A DNA stretch of 41,561 nt, taken from assembly GCA_016842085.1 (NCBI GenBank), contig JAEVEX010000047.1, positions 823 through 42,383 on the forward strand. The letters are read 5' to 3'. This stretch comes from Candidatus Thermoflexus tengchongensis. Lineage in GTDB: Bacteria > Chloroflexota > Anaerolineae > Thermoflexales > Thermoflexaceae. Within the stretch, counting starts at the first letter, position 1. Each line of letters begins with the position of its first letter. Under the pieces are notes generated by a model, which was not told where the DNA came from, made no database searches, and saw only the letters and a list, made by a program, of their open reading frames with translations. Both the position numbers and the translations under genes were made by a program. Shown in pieces: positions 1 to 8,088 of the stretch.

Positions 1-18
1 CCAAGATCCCTTGGATCC

Positions 19-47
19 TTGACAGGCCCTCCGGATCCCCCTATAAT
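19..47 (+). promoter_or_regulatory. Consensus sigma-70-type promoter
   Basis: TTGACA at 19-24 and TATAAT at 42-47 are separated by exactly 17 bases, a perfect match to the housekeeping consensus on both boxes. It lies about 50 bases upstream of the recombinase start codon and should drive that gene. A Shine-Dalgarno AGGAG at 84-88 follows. Confidence 0.85.
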
Positions 48-97
48 GGCCGGAGAAAGCCCCGGAAACCCCTTCCGGAATTCAGGAGATAAGAAAA

Positions 98-982
98 ATG
101 GGCCCCGAGATCCACCCGTCCATCACCGCTTTTCTGGCCGAGCTGGAGCGGCGGGGACGCAGCCCCCGCACCGTGAAGGGCTACCGCGAGGACCTGCAGG
201 CCTTCGCCCGGTGGATTCAAGACACCTTTGGCGAGCCCTTCGAGCCCCGCGCCGTGCTCCCCGCCGACGTCCGCGACTACCGGGCCTTCCTGCTGGCCCG
301 CTTCCGCCCCGCCACCGTCAACCGCCGCCTGATCGCCCTGCGGGCCTTCTTCCGCTGGCTGAAGGCTCGGGGGGAGATCCCGGAGGATCCCACGGAAGGC
401 CTTCCCCTGGCCCGGGAGGTCCGCCCGGCGCCGAAGGCCCTCACGCCCCAGGAGCTGCGGCGGCTGCTGCGGGCCGCGCATCGGGGCGGGAATCCCCTGC
501 ACATCGCGGTGCTGACCATGCTGGCCTTCGCCGGCTTGCGCGTGGGGGAGGTGTGCGAGCTGCGCCTTTCGGACGTGCAGCTGACCCCGCGCTCCGGGCG
601 GGTGGTGGCGCGAGGCAAAGGGGAGAAAACCCGGACGATCCCCCTGGCGCCGGAGGCGCGGCGGGCGCTTCAGGCCTATCTGGCCGTGCGGCCGGAGATC
701 GACTCCGACCGGCTGTTCATCGGCCGCCGCGGGCCGCTGACCCCCTCGGGGGTGTGGCAGATCGTGAAGGCCTACGCCCGCCAGGCGGGGCTGGAGGATG
801 TGCATCCCCACGTGTTGCGGCACACCTTCGCCACGCGTCTTTTGCGGGAGGCAGGGGCGGATCTGGTCACGGTGGCCGAGCTCCTGGGTCATGAGTCCTT
901 AAACACTACGGCCCGTTATACACGCCCTTCGGAGCGAGATCTGGAGGCCGCGATGGAGCGGTTGGGAGGATTCGGAGGTTGA
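98..982 (+). CDS. Tyrosine recombinase, XerC/XerD-like
   Basis: Site-specific DNA recombinase of the phage-integrase family, 294 residues, the usual size for Xer proteins. It has an N-terminal SAM-like core-binding domain (about 7-92) and a C-terminal catalytic domain (about 115-285). All catalytic residues are visible: R148 (AGLRVGE), K174 (GKGEK), H238 and R241 (HVLRH), H265 (LLGHESLNTT) and the nucleophile Y274 (ARYT). AGGAG lies about 10 bases before the ATG, and a perfect promoter sits upstream. It is monocistronic and followed by a more A/T-rich gene block. It could be a chromosomal dimer-resolution enzyme or the integrase of the adjacent accessory block; the sequence alone does not decide. 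No dif-like site was identified by eye. Confidence 0.93.
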   Translation: MGPEIHPSITAFLAELERRGRSPRTVKGYREDLQAFARWIQDTFGEPFEPRAVLPADVRDYRAFLLARFRPATVNRRLIALRAFFRWLKARGEIPEDPTEGLPLAREVRPAPKALTPQELRRLLRAAHRGGNPLHIAVLTMLAFAGLRVGEVCELRLSDVQLTPRSGRVVARGKGEKTRTIPLAPEARRALQAYLAVRPEIDSDRLFIGRRGPLTPSGVWQIVKAYARQAGLEDVHPHVLRHTFATRLLREAGADLVTVAELLGHESLNTTARYTRPSERDLEAAMERLGGFGG

Positions 983-1105
983 TGCGAGGAAGTCGCCGGT
1001 TTCATTTACGATGCGAGCGCTGCTGATTTCGAAATTTAACAGAACAAGCTCAACGCGTGTGGCGCAAGAAGTCTCTGGCGGATCCTCTGAAGCGGGAGCC
1101 GTGAA

Positions 1106-2206
1106 ATGATATCGGATGCCCGTCAGGCTCGATCCCGGGGTCTCTGGATGCGTGCTGTGTCTTTCACGATACTGCGCGAGCTACTTGCCTTTGCCGCGCA
1201 GTCTTCGAAAGGCCTGCGGGCAAAGGATCTGGATGCTGTTGCTGAACGGCTGAAAACACCAAGCGGGAGGACTCCGGCGCGAACCACCCGCTATCACTAT
1301 CGGAACATCCTCCTAAATCTGGGGATCCTCGGACGTCGCGCAGGACGTTATTTCGTTCAACATCAGGATCCCTTAGTTCAGGCGTTGCTCCGGGCGCTTC
1401 AGCCGGGCAATCCAGAACTGAGCCTTGATGAGCGTTATCACTTTGCGAATCTGGTGCTTCGCAATGCGGATTGCCAGGCTCACTTCTTCGACCTCTTTAC
1501 CGACGGAGAGCCTCTGACGGACCTGGACCTGTTCATTCGGCATGGCCAGCCGGTCGCATGGCGCGTGATCGCGAAGCAGGAGATGACATCTGCCGAGCGA
1601 TCTGCGGAAACCTCTTCCCGGATGCCCGTCCGAGACCGATGCCGGGGCCGACAGCGCAAACGGCGGACGTCTCCTCCATCGCCGGTTCGGATATGGAATC
1701 TGAGCAATGGGCGGGAGCGCATGCTCACGCTTGAGGACGAGCGGCAGGCGATCCTGTATGGCGTTCGTTTCTGGGCTCGTGACGAGCTGGGGTTTCTGGA
1801 TGAGATTTTCATGGAGCGCTACGGGAACGTGATGTTCCCGGTAGAGATTCATGGTTCTGTGCCGGATCCTCGCGTGATCGAGGCGCTGCAGGAGCGCCTG
1901 GATCCTGAGCAGGAGTGGACTTTTTTCAGTGTCCGTGAGCTGGCATGGGAGCTCTGCCCAGCCCTGAAAATTCCCCTGCGCCGGTTTTTCGCTACTCTGG
2001 AGGCCCTTTACCATGCCTATCCAGCCTGGCTCATGTGGATCCCTACTTCCTCCCACATTGCCGCCTTTGCTGCCCCCTCCACCTTTGAAGAGAAACTTCA
2101 GCTGCGCAGTTATTTCCGGGATCCGTGGGGCCGGTATATCTCTCATTTCTGGGCCAACGTCCGATTACGGGAGGTAAAGCCATGGACAATCCCTATCAGC
2201 GCCTGA
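1106..2206 (+). CDS. Unrecognised protein, first gene of an ATPase-PIN trio
   Basis: A 366-residue soluble protein that I do not recognise. The first 90 residues are helical and basic and read like a winged-helix unit (helices around 15-60, then YHYRNILLNLGILGRRAGRYFV), which suggests but does not prove DNA binding. The C-terminal half (about 215-350) is a mixed helical domain rich in aromatic residues. Between them, about residues 155-205, lies a low-complexity Arg/Ser-rich stretch unlike either flank, possibly a disordered linker or the scar of compensating frameshifts. Its 3' end overlaps the ATPase start (2182) by 25 bases, so the two are probably translationally coupled. Its lower GC than the flanking genes fits an acquired block. 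Confidence 0.7.
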   Translation: MISDARQARSRGLWMRAVSFTILRELLAFAAQSSKGLRAKDLDAVAERLKTPSGRTPARTTRYHYRNILLNLGILGRRAGRYFVQHQDPLVQALLRALQPGNPELSLDERYHFANLVLRNADCQAHFFDLFTDGEPLTDLDLFIRHGQPVAWRVIAKQEMTSAERSAETSSRMPVRDRCRGRQRKRRTSPPSPVRIWNLSNGRERMLTLEDERQAILYGVRFWARDELGFLDEIFMERYGNVMFPVEIHGSVPDPRVIEALQERLDPEQEWTFFSVRELAWELCPALKIPLRRFFATLEALYHAYPAWLMWIPTSSHIAAFAAPSTFEEKLQLRSYFRDPWGRYISHFWANVRLREVKPWTIPISA

Positions 2207-3357
2207 GGCTGAGGTATAACCCCTTTGAGCCCGCCGCAACCGATGTGCCGTCGGATTGTCCGATGTGGATCCCGGAAGCCTGGGAGAACCCACTTCGGGA
2301 GTTCATCCGAAGGGCCCAGCATACCCGGGGTCCGAAAGCGTTCGTGATCCTTGGCAGTTATGGGGCTGGGAAGACATATCTGCTGCGCTGGCTGGAGCGG
2401 GAGCTGTTCCCCGGAGAGCGGATCCGGCCCTTTTACTTTAAGAACCCCGGGGTTCGTTTCTATGATCTTGCCGACAGGCTGTTCAGTCAGCTGGGCCGGG
2501 AGGAGCTGGCTAAGGCAATCTGGGAATGGGCTCGCCCCAGCATCCCGGGCTTCCAGATCCCATGGCTGAGTTTCTCTTTCCTGAACATCCTGGAAGCCCT
2601 TTACAGGCAAAACAAAAATCACGAAGCTATCCTCGCCATCGCGGCCCGCCTCAGGGAGCATCAGATCACTCAAGATGAAGAGATCGCCTTTCAGTTTGGG
2701 CGCCTGGTGGTTGAAACGGCAAAGCAACCTTATTTCTCCTATCGGGATTTTGTGGCAGGGAAGCGCGGCGCTCTGGTCCCGGAGCAGGATGAGGCCCCTT
2801 ACTTCGCGGCAGTGATCCGCATCATGCAGAAGATCTGGGATCTCCAGGGCGTGGCTTTCCTTATTGATGAATTCGAAGAGGTGGCAATGGAAAGAAGGCT
2901 GTCCAGGCGGGAGGCTTATGATTACATGGCGACGCTCCGACAGCTGATCGATGCCACAGCGAACGAACCGTTCTGGCTGGCGCTTTCCATGACGCCTGAA
3001 GCAGCTCAGAAAACCGAGGAGCTCAAACCGGACCTCTGGCAGCGTATGACCAGCCAGGGGAATTATCTCCTGCGAATCCCTCCTCTGAAGCCGGAAGATG
3101 CCGAGGAGATCCTTCGACGACGGCTTCGGTGCGCACGGTTGGAGGATCAGGACAGCAGTCTTTTCCCGTTTCCGGATGGAATCGGCAAGATCCTTCGGGA
3201 AGACGTGCGCTCTTCTCCCCGGCGGCTAATCCAGCTGGCCAGCCACGCCATTGCTCGAGCCGCCAGCGACCAGCAAGTTGAAATCCCCCTCAAGGCCGAT
3301 TTCCTGCAGAAGCTTCAGGAGGAGCTTTTCCCTCAGCCGCCCCGAAAGGAGGGATGA
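2182..3357 (+). CDS. AAA/ORC-like P-loop ATPase
   Basis: A 391-residue ATP-binding protein. Walker A is GSYGAGKT at 58-65 and Walker B is FLIDE at 226-230, with a sensor-like segment (LALSMTP) about 40 residues later and a helical winged-helix-like C-terminus containing SPRRLIQLA. This layout resembles Orc1/Cdc6-like and BREX BrxD-like ATPases, but I cannot place it in a named family. The ATG at 2182 is chosen over an upstream in-frame ATG at 2125 because GGGAGG sits about 6 bases before it and the domain begins directly there. The gene overlaps the preceding gene by 25 bases and the PIN gene by 4 (ATGA). An ATP-driven DNA-loading or sensing role for its partners is inference. Confidence 0.85.
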   Translation: MDNPYQRLRLRYNPFEPAATDVPSDCPMWIPEAWENPLREFIRRAQHTRGPKAFVILGSYGAGKTYLLRWLERELFPGERIRPFYFKNPGVRFYDLADRLFSQLGREELAKAIWEWARPSIPGFQIPWLSFSFLNILEALYRQNKNHEAILAIAARLREHQITQDEEIAFQFGRLVVETAKQPYFSYRDFVAGKRGALVPEQDEAPYFAAVIRIMQKIWDLQGVAFLIDEFEEVAMERRLSRREAYDYMATLRQLIDATANEPFWLALSMTPEAAQKTEELKPDLWQRMTSQGNYLLRIPPLKPEDAEEILRRRLRCARLEDQDSSLFPFPDGIGKILREDVRSSPRRLIQLASHAIARAASDQQVEIPLKADFLQKLQEELFPQPPRKEG

Positions 3358-4166
3358 TGGCCCCCGCATCCTCGAGCATGGAATCGGTGATCTTTGTCGA
3401 TACGAGTGTGCTGCTCAGGATCCGGCTTTTCTGGGATGCGGCAAGCCGTTACCAATTGATTTCGCCGGGACACCTGGAGCGCAAAAAAGTGCTCCAGGAA
3501 TTCAACCAGTTTACTAAGAGACTAAAAGAAGTGCTGTTATATGGCTATAATGCTCTGGCTTATCTGCAGAATAGACAGAGGAACGGCGTTCGGATCTATA
3601 CCTCCCGGCTTGTTCGGCTTGAGATGCTTCGGGCCGTTCTGGAGGGCGCTCTGCACCAACAGCTGGCCCGCTGGGGCATCTTGTGGCATCCCGGGCGAGC
3701 AGGATTGGCTTTCGGCGAACCGCTTCAATCTTACTTGCCCTCGGATGAGCTCAGGGAGTCCGTCGAAAGAATTCTTAACTTCCCAAACGATTTGAGCGCA
3801 CGATGTGGGGTTCAAATCCTGTTTATAGAGGATTACAAAGATTATTTTCGAGACGCGCTTGAGATCGCAGAATTGATTACAAAAGAAGTGATCCTTGACA
3901 ATATCATGGATAGTTTTATCTACGCTAGCGCCCTGGCAGTGCAAGCCGACCAGCTGATTACTTCCGATAGGGCTTTTAGCAAGATGATCAACAAGCTTTG
4001 CAATCCTTCGGGGGATCGTCGGTGGGATCACCTGCAGCAAAGCCTGAGGCGAATTCTGGAACGTTACGGGCAAGAACAGCCAGTATTCCCGGCATCGCCC
4101 GGGCTTGGCTCGGCAGGCACCCTGGAGATCTTGCAGATTCGGTCTGATTCGCTGACAAAACCTTGA
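3354..4166 (+). CDS. PIN-domain nuclease, ATPase-linked
   Basis: A 270-residue protein with a PIN-like Mg-dependent RNase fold. Acidic residues sit at the expected places: D16 in FVDTSVLL, E90 in VRLEMLR, D182/D186 in the DNIMDSFIYASA helix and D205 in ITSDRAF. It is twice the length of a VapC toxin: about 65 residues of insert follow the first strand, another insert lies at about 100-150, and a 55-residue tail follows the core. No small antitoxin gene precedes it; the immediate upstream partner is the ATPase, which it overlaps by 4 bases. AGGAGGG at 3347-3353 favours the ATG at 3354 or 3357. It is therefore probably an effector or processing nuclease of the three-gene unit rather than a classic toxin, which is inference. 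Confidence 0.82.
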   Translation: MMAPASSSMESVIFVDTSVLLRIRLFWDAASRYQLISPGHLERKKVLQEFNQFTKRLKEVLLYGYNALAYLQNRQRNGVRIYTSRLVRLEMLRAVLEGALHQQLARWGILWHPGRAGLAFGEPLQSYLPSDELRESVERILNFPNDLSARCGVQILFIEDYKDYFRDALEIAELITKEVILDNIMDSFIYASALAVQADQLITSDRAFSKMINKLCNPSGDRRWDHLQQSLRRILERYGQEQPVFPASPGLGSAGTLEILQIRSDSLTKP

Positions 4167-4185
4167 AAGAGGCGCCCGTGGTTGG

Positions 4186-4200
4186 CATACCCGGGGTATG
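4186..4200. promoter_or_regulatory. 15-base palindrome, possible operator
   Basis: CATACCCGGGGTATG is a perfect inverted repeat (7-base arms around one G) in the 203-base gap between the PIN gene and the methyltransferase. It is of operator size and symmetry. No regulator gene is adjacent, so function is only a possibility. Confidence 0.35.
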
Positions 4201-4369
4201 AAGAGATGGGTTCCGGATCGGTGATCTTCTTTCCCGGGTCCTTCAATCCGGGCCGGGCACCCTGGCCCCAGCCCGGATCGAGAACGGGGAAAGGGGCCTT
4301 TTAGTCCGCTTCGATCCGGGCGTATTCCCTGCCTGAAAGGGCGAACCGTCAGATTCCGGGGTGGATCGT

Positions 4370-5662
4370 ATGAAAGCGATGAGCGCTTTCACAAAGCCTT
4401 CCGTTGTATTGCCCGATGGCTTCGTTCTGCGAGCCGATTTGAGCCGCGCGGCCACACCGACGCTGCTTCGCCAGCGGCCGATCCATCGATGGTTCTGGTT
4501 TCCTCATTCTTATTCGCCGGAGCTGGTGGAGGCCATCCTGGAGGCATGGGATCTTCCACCCGGATCTCGCCTTCTGGATCCTTTCTGCGGCGCCGGGACC
4601 ACCCTGCTGGTGGCCCGGGAACGCGGCTTCCCGGCCGCCGGTGTGGATCTTTCCCCCCTGGCGGTGCTGGCCAGCCGGGCCAAAACGCGATGGCCCGGCA
4701 GTTCCGAAGGGATCCTCTCCAGCCTTCAACGTCTTCGGCGCGTCGTCTCACAACAGCTTCGGGTTTTCCGTCGTCGGGCTCTGTTTCGCCCCGTTTCGCC
4801 CCCTTCCCCACGGCTGGCCCGAGCGTTCACACCGATCGAATGGGCGGCGCTCTCCGTGCTCCGGGAGTGGATCCTTCAGCTCCCGCCCTCTTTCGAGCGT
4901 GATTTGCTGTGGCTGGCTCTGCTGCGCATCCTTCCCCGGTTCAGCCGGGCGAGCGGCGATGGGGGATGGCTGCGCTGGGTGGAGCGCCCGGAAGCGACGC
5001 CGGAACAGATCCTGAGCGCCTTCGAGGAGGAAATCCGACGTTTCACGGAGGATCTGGAGTGGCGGGCGCGGCATCCTGTCCCCCCGGCGCGGGTTTCCGT
5101 TCATCGGATGGATGCCCGCCGGATCCATCGACTTCCACGGATGTTCGACGCCGTGATCACTTCCCCGCCTTATCCCAATCGTCACGATTACACCCGGATC
5201 TTTCATATCGAGCTGCTTTTTATGGGATGTAGAGAGGAGGATATCCTCCGCCTCCGCCGGGAATCCCTGCGCTCTCACGTGGAGGCTCGGGGTTTGGATC
5301 TGACTCCGGAAGGATATTTGCCGCCGTCTCGTTTGCAGGCCTATCTGAATGACCTGAAGGATCTTGATCCACGGGTTCCGCGCATGGTGGCCGGTTACTT
5401 TGAGGATCTGTTCTGGGTGTTGCGCGGCGCCCGTCAGATTCTAAACCCAGGAGCGCGTCTTGCGCTGGTGGTCGGGAATGCCCGCTACGGCGGGCAGATC
5501 CTCCCGGCAGACGAGCTGATGGTAGAGATCGGGGAGCAGGCCGGTTATCGCTTTGAGGGCGCCTGGGTGATCCGGCTGCGCGGGAACAGCGCTCAACAAA
5601 TGGGTCGATACGGCCGACTTCCCTCCCGGGAAAGCGTCGTGTTCCTGAAGGCCAGGGCATAG
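4370..5662 (+). CDS. DNA methyltransferase (N4-cytosine or N6-adenine)
   Basis: An S-adenosylmethionine-dependent DNA amino-methyltransferase of about 430 residues. The SAM-binding motif I is LLDPFCGAGTT (68-78), followed by the acidic GVDLSPLA. The catalytic motif IV is SPPYPNR (265-271), typical of N4-cytosine and some N6-adenine enzymes. The order is motif I then IV, with about 190 residues between them that may hold target recognition. The C-terminal LALVVGNARYGG resembles the later catalytic-domain strands of the same family. The ATG at 4370 has GGGGTGG 5 bases upstream; an in-frame GTG at 4361 is the alternative. It stands between the ATPase-PIN trio and the restriction genes, so it could protect host DNA for either. 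Target sequence unknown. Confidence 0.86.
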   Translation: MKAMSAFTKPSVVLPDGFVLRADLSRAATPTLLRQRPIHRWFWFPHSYSPELVEAILEAWDLPPGSRLLDPFCGAGTTLLVARERGFPAAGVDLSPLAVLASRAKTRWPGSSEGILSSLQRLRRVVSQQLRVFRRRALFRPVSPPSPRLARAFTPIEWAALSVLREWILQLPPSFERDLLWLALLRILPRFSRASGDGGWLRWVERPEATPEQILSAFEEEIRRFTEDLEWRARHPVPPARVSVHRMDARRIHRLPRMFDAVITSPPYPNRHDYTRIFHIELLFMGCREEDILRLRRESLRSHVEARGLDLTPEGYLPPSRLQAYLNDLKDLDPRVPRMVAGYFEDLFWVLRGARQILNPGARLALVVGNARYGGQILPADELMVEIGEQAGYRFEGAWVIRLRGNSAQQMGRYGRLPSRESVVFLKARA

Positions 5663-6050
5663 GATCCGGCAAACATGGGGTTCATCGGTTCGGACCGGTT
5701 TTGCGCCAGCCCATGAGCTGTCCTGGAGAGTCAATTGGTTCGATGGGGATAAAAGATGGAATCGAACGAGAGGAGCGAAAGCGGCAGGGGCAGATCATGA
5801 GGCGAGGCCCTTGCGACTCGAAGGAAGCGCTGGCGCGAGGACTCTTGTCGGCAGCCTTCATCCGGCGCTATCATGGCCCTGAAAACAAAAACGCCTCGCC
5901 GGTCCCTCCCACGGCGAGGCGATGGCGCGGGGCGGCTTGGGCGCCCCGGCGGGGAATAGTTTAGCACAGCGCGCCCGCCGCGGGCAAGAAGGGCCCCGGC
6001 GGGCGCGCGCGTTTCCGGAGGCCGTCATACGGAAGAATGGGGAGAAGCAT
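5663..6050. other. 388-base gap between the two methylase genes
   Basis: No convincing gene is present; open frames here lack a ribosome site and a protein-like composition. The gap contains a perfect 10-bp hairpin with a minus-strand T-tract (5882-5921), then a very GC-rich stretch and the ribosome-binding site of the DUF1156-type methylase (GGGGAGAAG near 6039). No clear promoter for the downstream operon was found by eye. Confidence 0.6.
5882..5921 (-). terminator. Rho-independent terminator, minus-strand orientation
   Basis: Arms CGCCTCGCCG (5892-5901) and CGGCGAGGCG (5912-5921) pair perfectly over 10 bp with a 10-base loop. Read on the minus strand, the hairpin is followed by TTTTTGTTTTC, the classic intrinsic-terminator tail. 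Read on the plus strand there is no T-tract. No minus-strand gene is recognised upstream, so what it terminates is unclear. Confidence 0.65.
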
Positions 6051-8087
6051 ATGGAACGGAAGCTAATCGAGGATGTTCTCCCGGTGGATGTGATCAGCCG
6101 GGACGCGGGCATTGAGATGAGCTTCAAGCCCACCCCTTCCTACTTGGCCCGATGTCGGGAGCTGGGGCTTCCCCATCCGGGCCGGAAATTCTTTGACCCC
6201 AAGATCCGGAGCCTGCTTCCCTGGCTGGCCCGGCGTTCCCGGGCTGTGGCGCGAGCGCTGAATCTGGCGGCGATCCTTCCCGCGGCCACGCCTCCGGACC
6301 TTTATCTTCGGATGCTGGGGTTTTCGAAGGAGCAGCTGCCGGCGCTGGTGGCCGCGGGCTATCCCCCTCTTCTCTCCTACGCCCGGCCGGAGGTGGACCC
6401 TTCCCTCCTGGAGTCCGTGGTGATCATGGATCCCATGGCCGGCGGTGGAACCATCCCGCTGGAAGCGGCCATCCTGGGAGCCCGGACGATTGCCGGCGAT
6501 TACAACCCCGTGGCCTTTCTGATCCTTCGGGCAACGGTGGAGTGGCCAGCCCGGTATGGCCCGGATCTTTATCGTCGGGTGCGGGAGGAGGCCCGGGCCC
6601 TGATCGCCTTCGCCCGGGAGGCGCTGGCCCCCTATTATGGGGGAGAGGACCGCGGCTATCTCATCCTCCGGCAGGCGCTGTCCGATTCGGGCCCTATCCC
6701 GCTGGTCTCCTCGGTGATCCTGGGGAGGGGCATCGCCCTGCAGCTGAATGGGGGGAGGCCGAGGCTGGCGCCGGCGTCCGTCCGGGGCCCGACGCGACGG
6801 GATCTGATCGAGCCATGGATACAGCAGCACCGGGCTATGATGCAGGGGAACCCGGATCTGCTGATCACCCACCGGGTGGTAGCGGTGCAGGAGCGGGGGG
6901 GATTCCGTCCCGCGCGGGAGGAGGATCAGGAGCTTCTGCGACGGGCCCTGGAGGCCAACATGGCTTCCCTCCCGCTCCTCCCGGACACGGATCTTCCGGA
7001 AGACAACCGGATCTTCCGGAAGATCCGGGCGCTGGGAAGCTACCGGTATCTGTTCAACCCCCGGCAGGCGCTGGCGATGGGGCGTCTGATCCGGTATGTC
7101 CGGGAAAGGGTACGGGCGCTGGCGCGGGAGGATCCGGAGTTCGGCGCCGCGGTGGCCACCTATCTGGCCTTCGGGCTCTGTCGTCTGGCGGATTTCAACT
7201 CCATCCTGACTTCCTGGAATGAACGCCAGGGAACCATCCGGGATGCCCTGGGCAGCTACTATAAGTTCCGAGAGCTGAGGCTGGAGGGCGTGTATGCGGA
7301 GGCGGTGGTGCCCTATCGGACGCTGGAGTGGATTTTCGAGCCGGACGCCGAGCGCGAGACCGCAGGAGGCATCTGCCCGGTCCTGAAGGAGCTGACACGG
7401 AGCCTGCGGGGGGATTTGGGGGGACGGATTCAAATTTTCATGATGGATGCCCTTCAGCTGTCCCGCCATTTCCGTCGCCTGGCGGACGTGATCAACGTGG
7501 ATCCGCCCTACTTCGACGTTCACGGATACAGCGATTTCTCAGAATTCTTCTGGCCGATCCTGCAGACGACCCTGGAGGAGGCCCTGCCCGTCCTGTTCGG
7601 CGGACGGGTGCTTCTGGATTGGTCCCCGGCGATGAGGACGGCGCCCCGTCAGCATGAGGTGATTGGGCGAATGGGGAGGGAGGACGAGGAGTTCGAGGGC
7701 CGGCTCGCGCAAGCCCTGCAGGAGATGCGCGAGGCGCTGAAGGACGACGGCCTGCTGGTGCTCTGGTTCAGCCATCGGGAGCTGAAGGCATGGCAGGCGG
7801 TAGCCCGGGCCCTCCATCGGAGCCGCTTCACCGTTGTCAATGTGATCCCCCTGGTGTCTGAACATCCCACACGAAGCGTCACCCGCGGCGGTCGGGGGGG
7901 CATCCACCGGGTGCTCGTCGTGGTGGCCCGCAAGGCGGAGTTCGCTCCCGTGGTGGACATCGACACCCTCCGGGAGCGGTTCCTGGCTCAGCTGCAAAAG
8001 GCCCGCCTGTTCCCCCACGAGCGGATCGACCCGGCGGAAATGGAGACCCTGGCCTCGGCCCTTGAGATCCTTTTCCGGGAGGCCTGA
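6051..8087 (+). CDS. DUF1156-type DNA methylase
   Basis: A 678-residue DNA methyltransferase. The N-terminus (RKLIEDVLPVDVIS, then a basic LARRSRAVARAL helix) matches the DUF1156 lead-in of large adenine-type methylases. Motif I is DPMAGGGTIPLEA at 127-139, followed by the acidic AGDYNP. The catalytic DPPYFD is at 484-489, with a 350-residue insertion between the two motifs as in that family. The ATG at 6051 is chosen because GGGGAGAAG precedes it and family homology begins there; the open frame extends to 5922 but that extension is low-complexity. The restriction endonuclease gene starts one base after the stop, so this is most likely the protecting methylase of that R-M system. Confidence 0.86.
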   Translation: MERKLIEDVLPVDVISRDAGIEMSFKPTPSYLARCRELGLPHPGRKFFDPKIRSLLPWLARRSRAVARALNLAAILPAATPPDLYLRMLGFSKEQLPALVAAGYPPLLSYARPEVDPSLLESVVIMDPMAGGGTIPLEAAILGARTIAGDYNPVAFLILRATVEWPARYGPDLYRRVREEARALIAFAREALAPYYGGEDRGYLILRQALSDSGPIPLVSSVILGRGIALQLNGGRPRLAPASVRGPTRRDLIEPWIQQHRAMMQGNPDLLITHRVVAVQERGGFRPAREEDQELLRRALEANMASLPLLPDTDLPEDNRIFRKIRALGSYRYLFNPRQALAMGRLIRYVRERVRALAREDPEFGAAVATYLAFGLCRLADFNSILTSWNERQGTIRDALGSYYKFRELRLEGVYAEAVVPYRTLEWIFEPDAERETAGGICPVLKELTRSLRGDLGGRIQIFMMDALQLSRHFRRLADVINVDPPYFDVHGYSDFSEFFWPILQTTLEEALPVLFGGRVLLDWSPAMRTAPRQHEVIGRMGREDEEFEGRLAQALQEMREALKDDGLLVLWFSHRELKAWQAVARALHRSRFTVVNVIPLVSEHPTRSVTRGGRGGIHRVLVVVARKAEFAPVVDIDTLRERFLAQLQKARLFPHERIDPAEMETLASALEILFREA

Positions 8088-8088
8088 A

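Noticed and set aside
98-982. Assigning the first recombinase specifically as XerC or XerD
   Set aside because: Catalytic residues fit both, and no dif site or partner gene is visible, so only the family is named.
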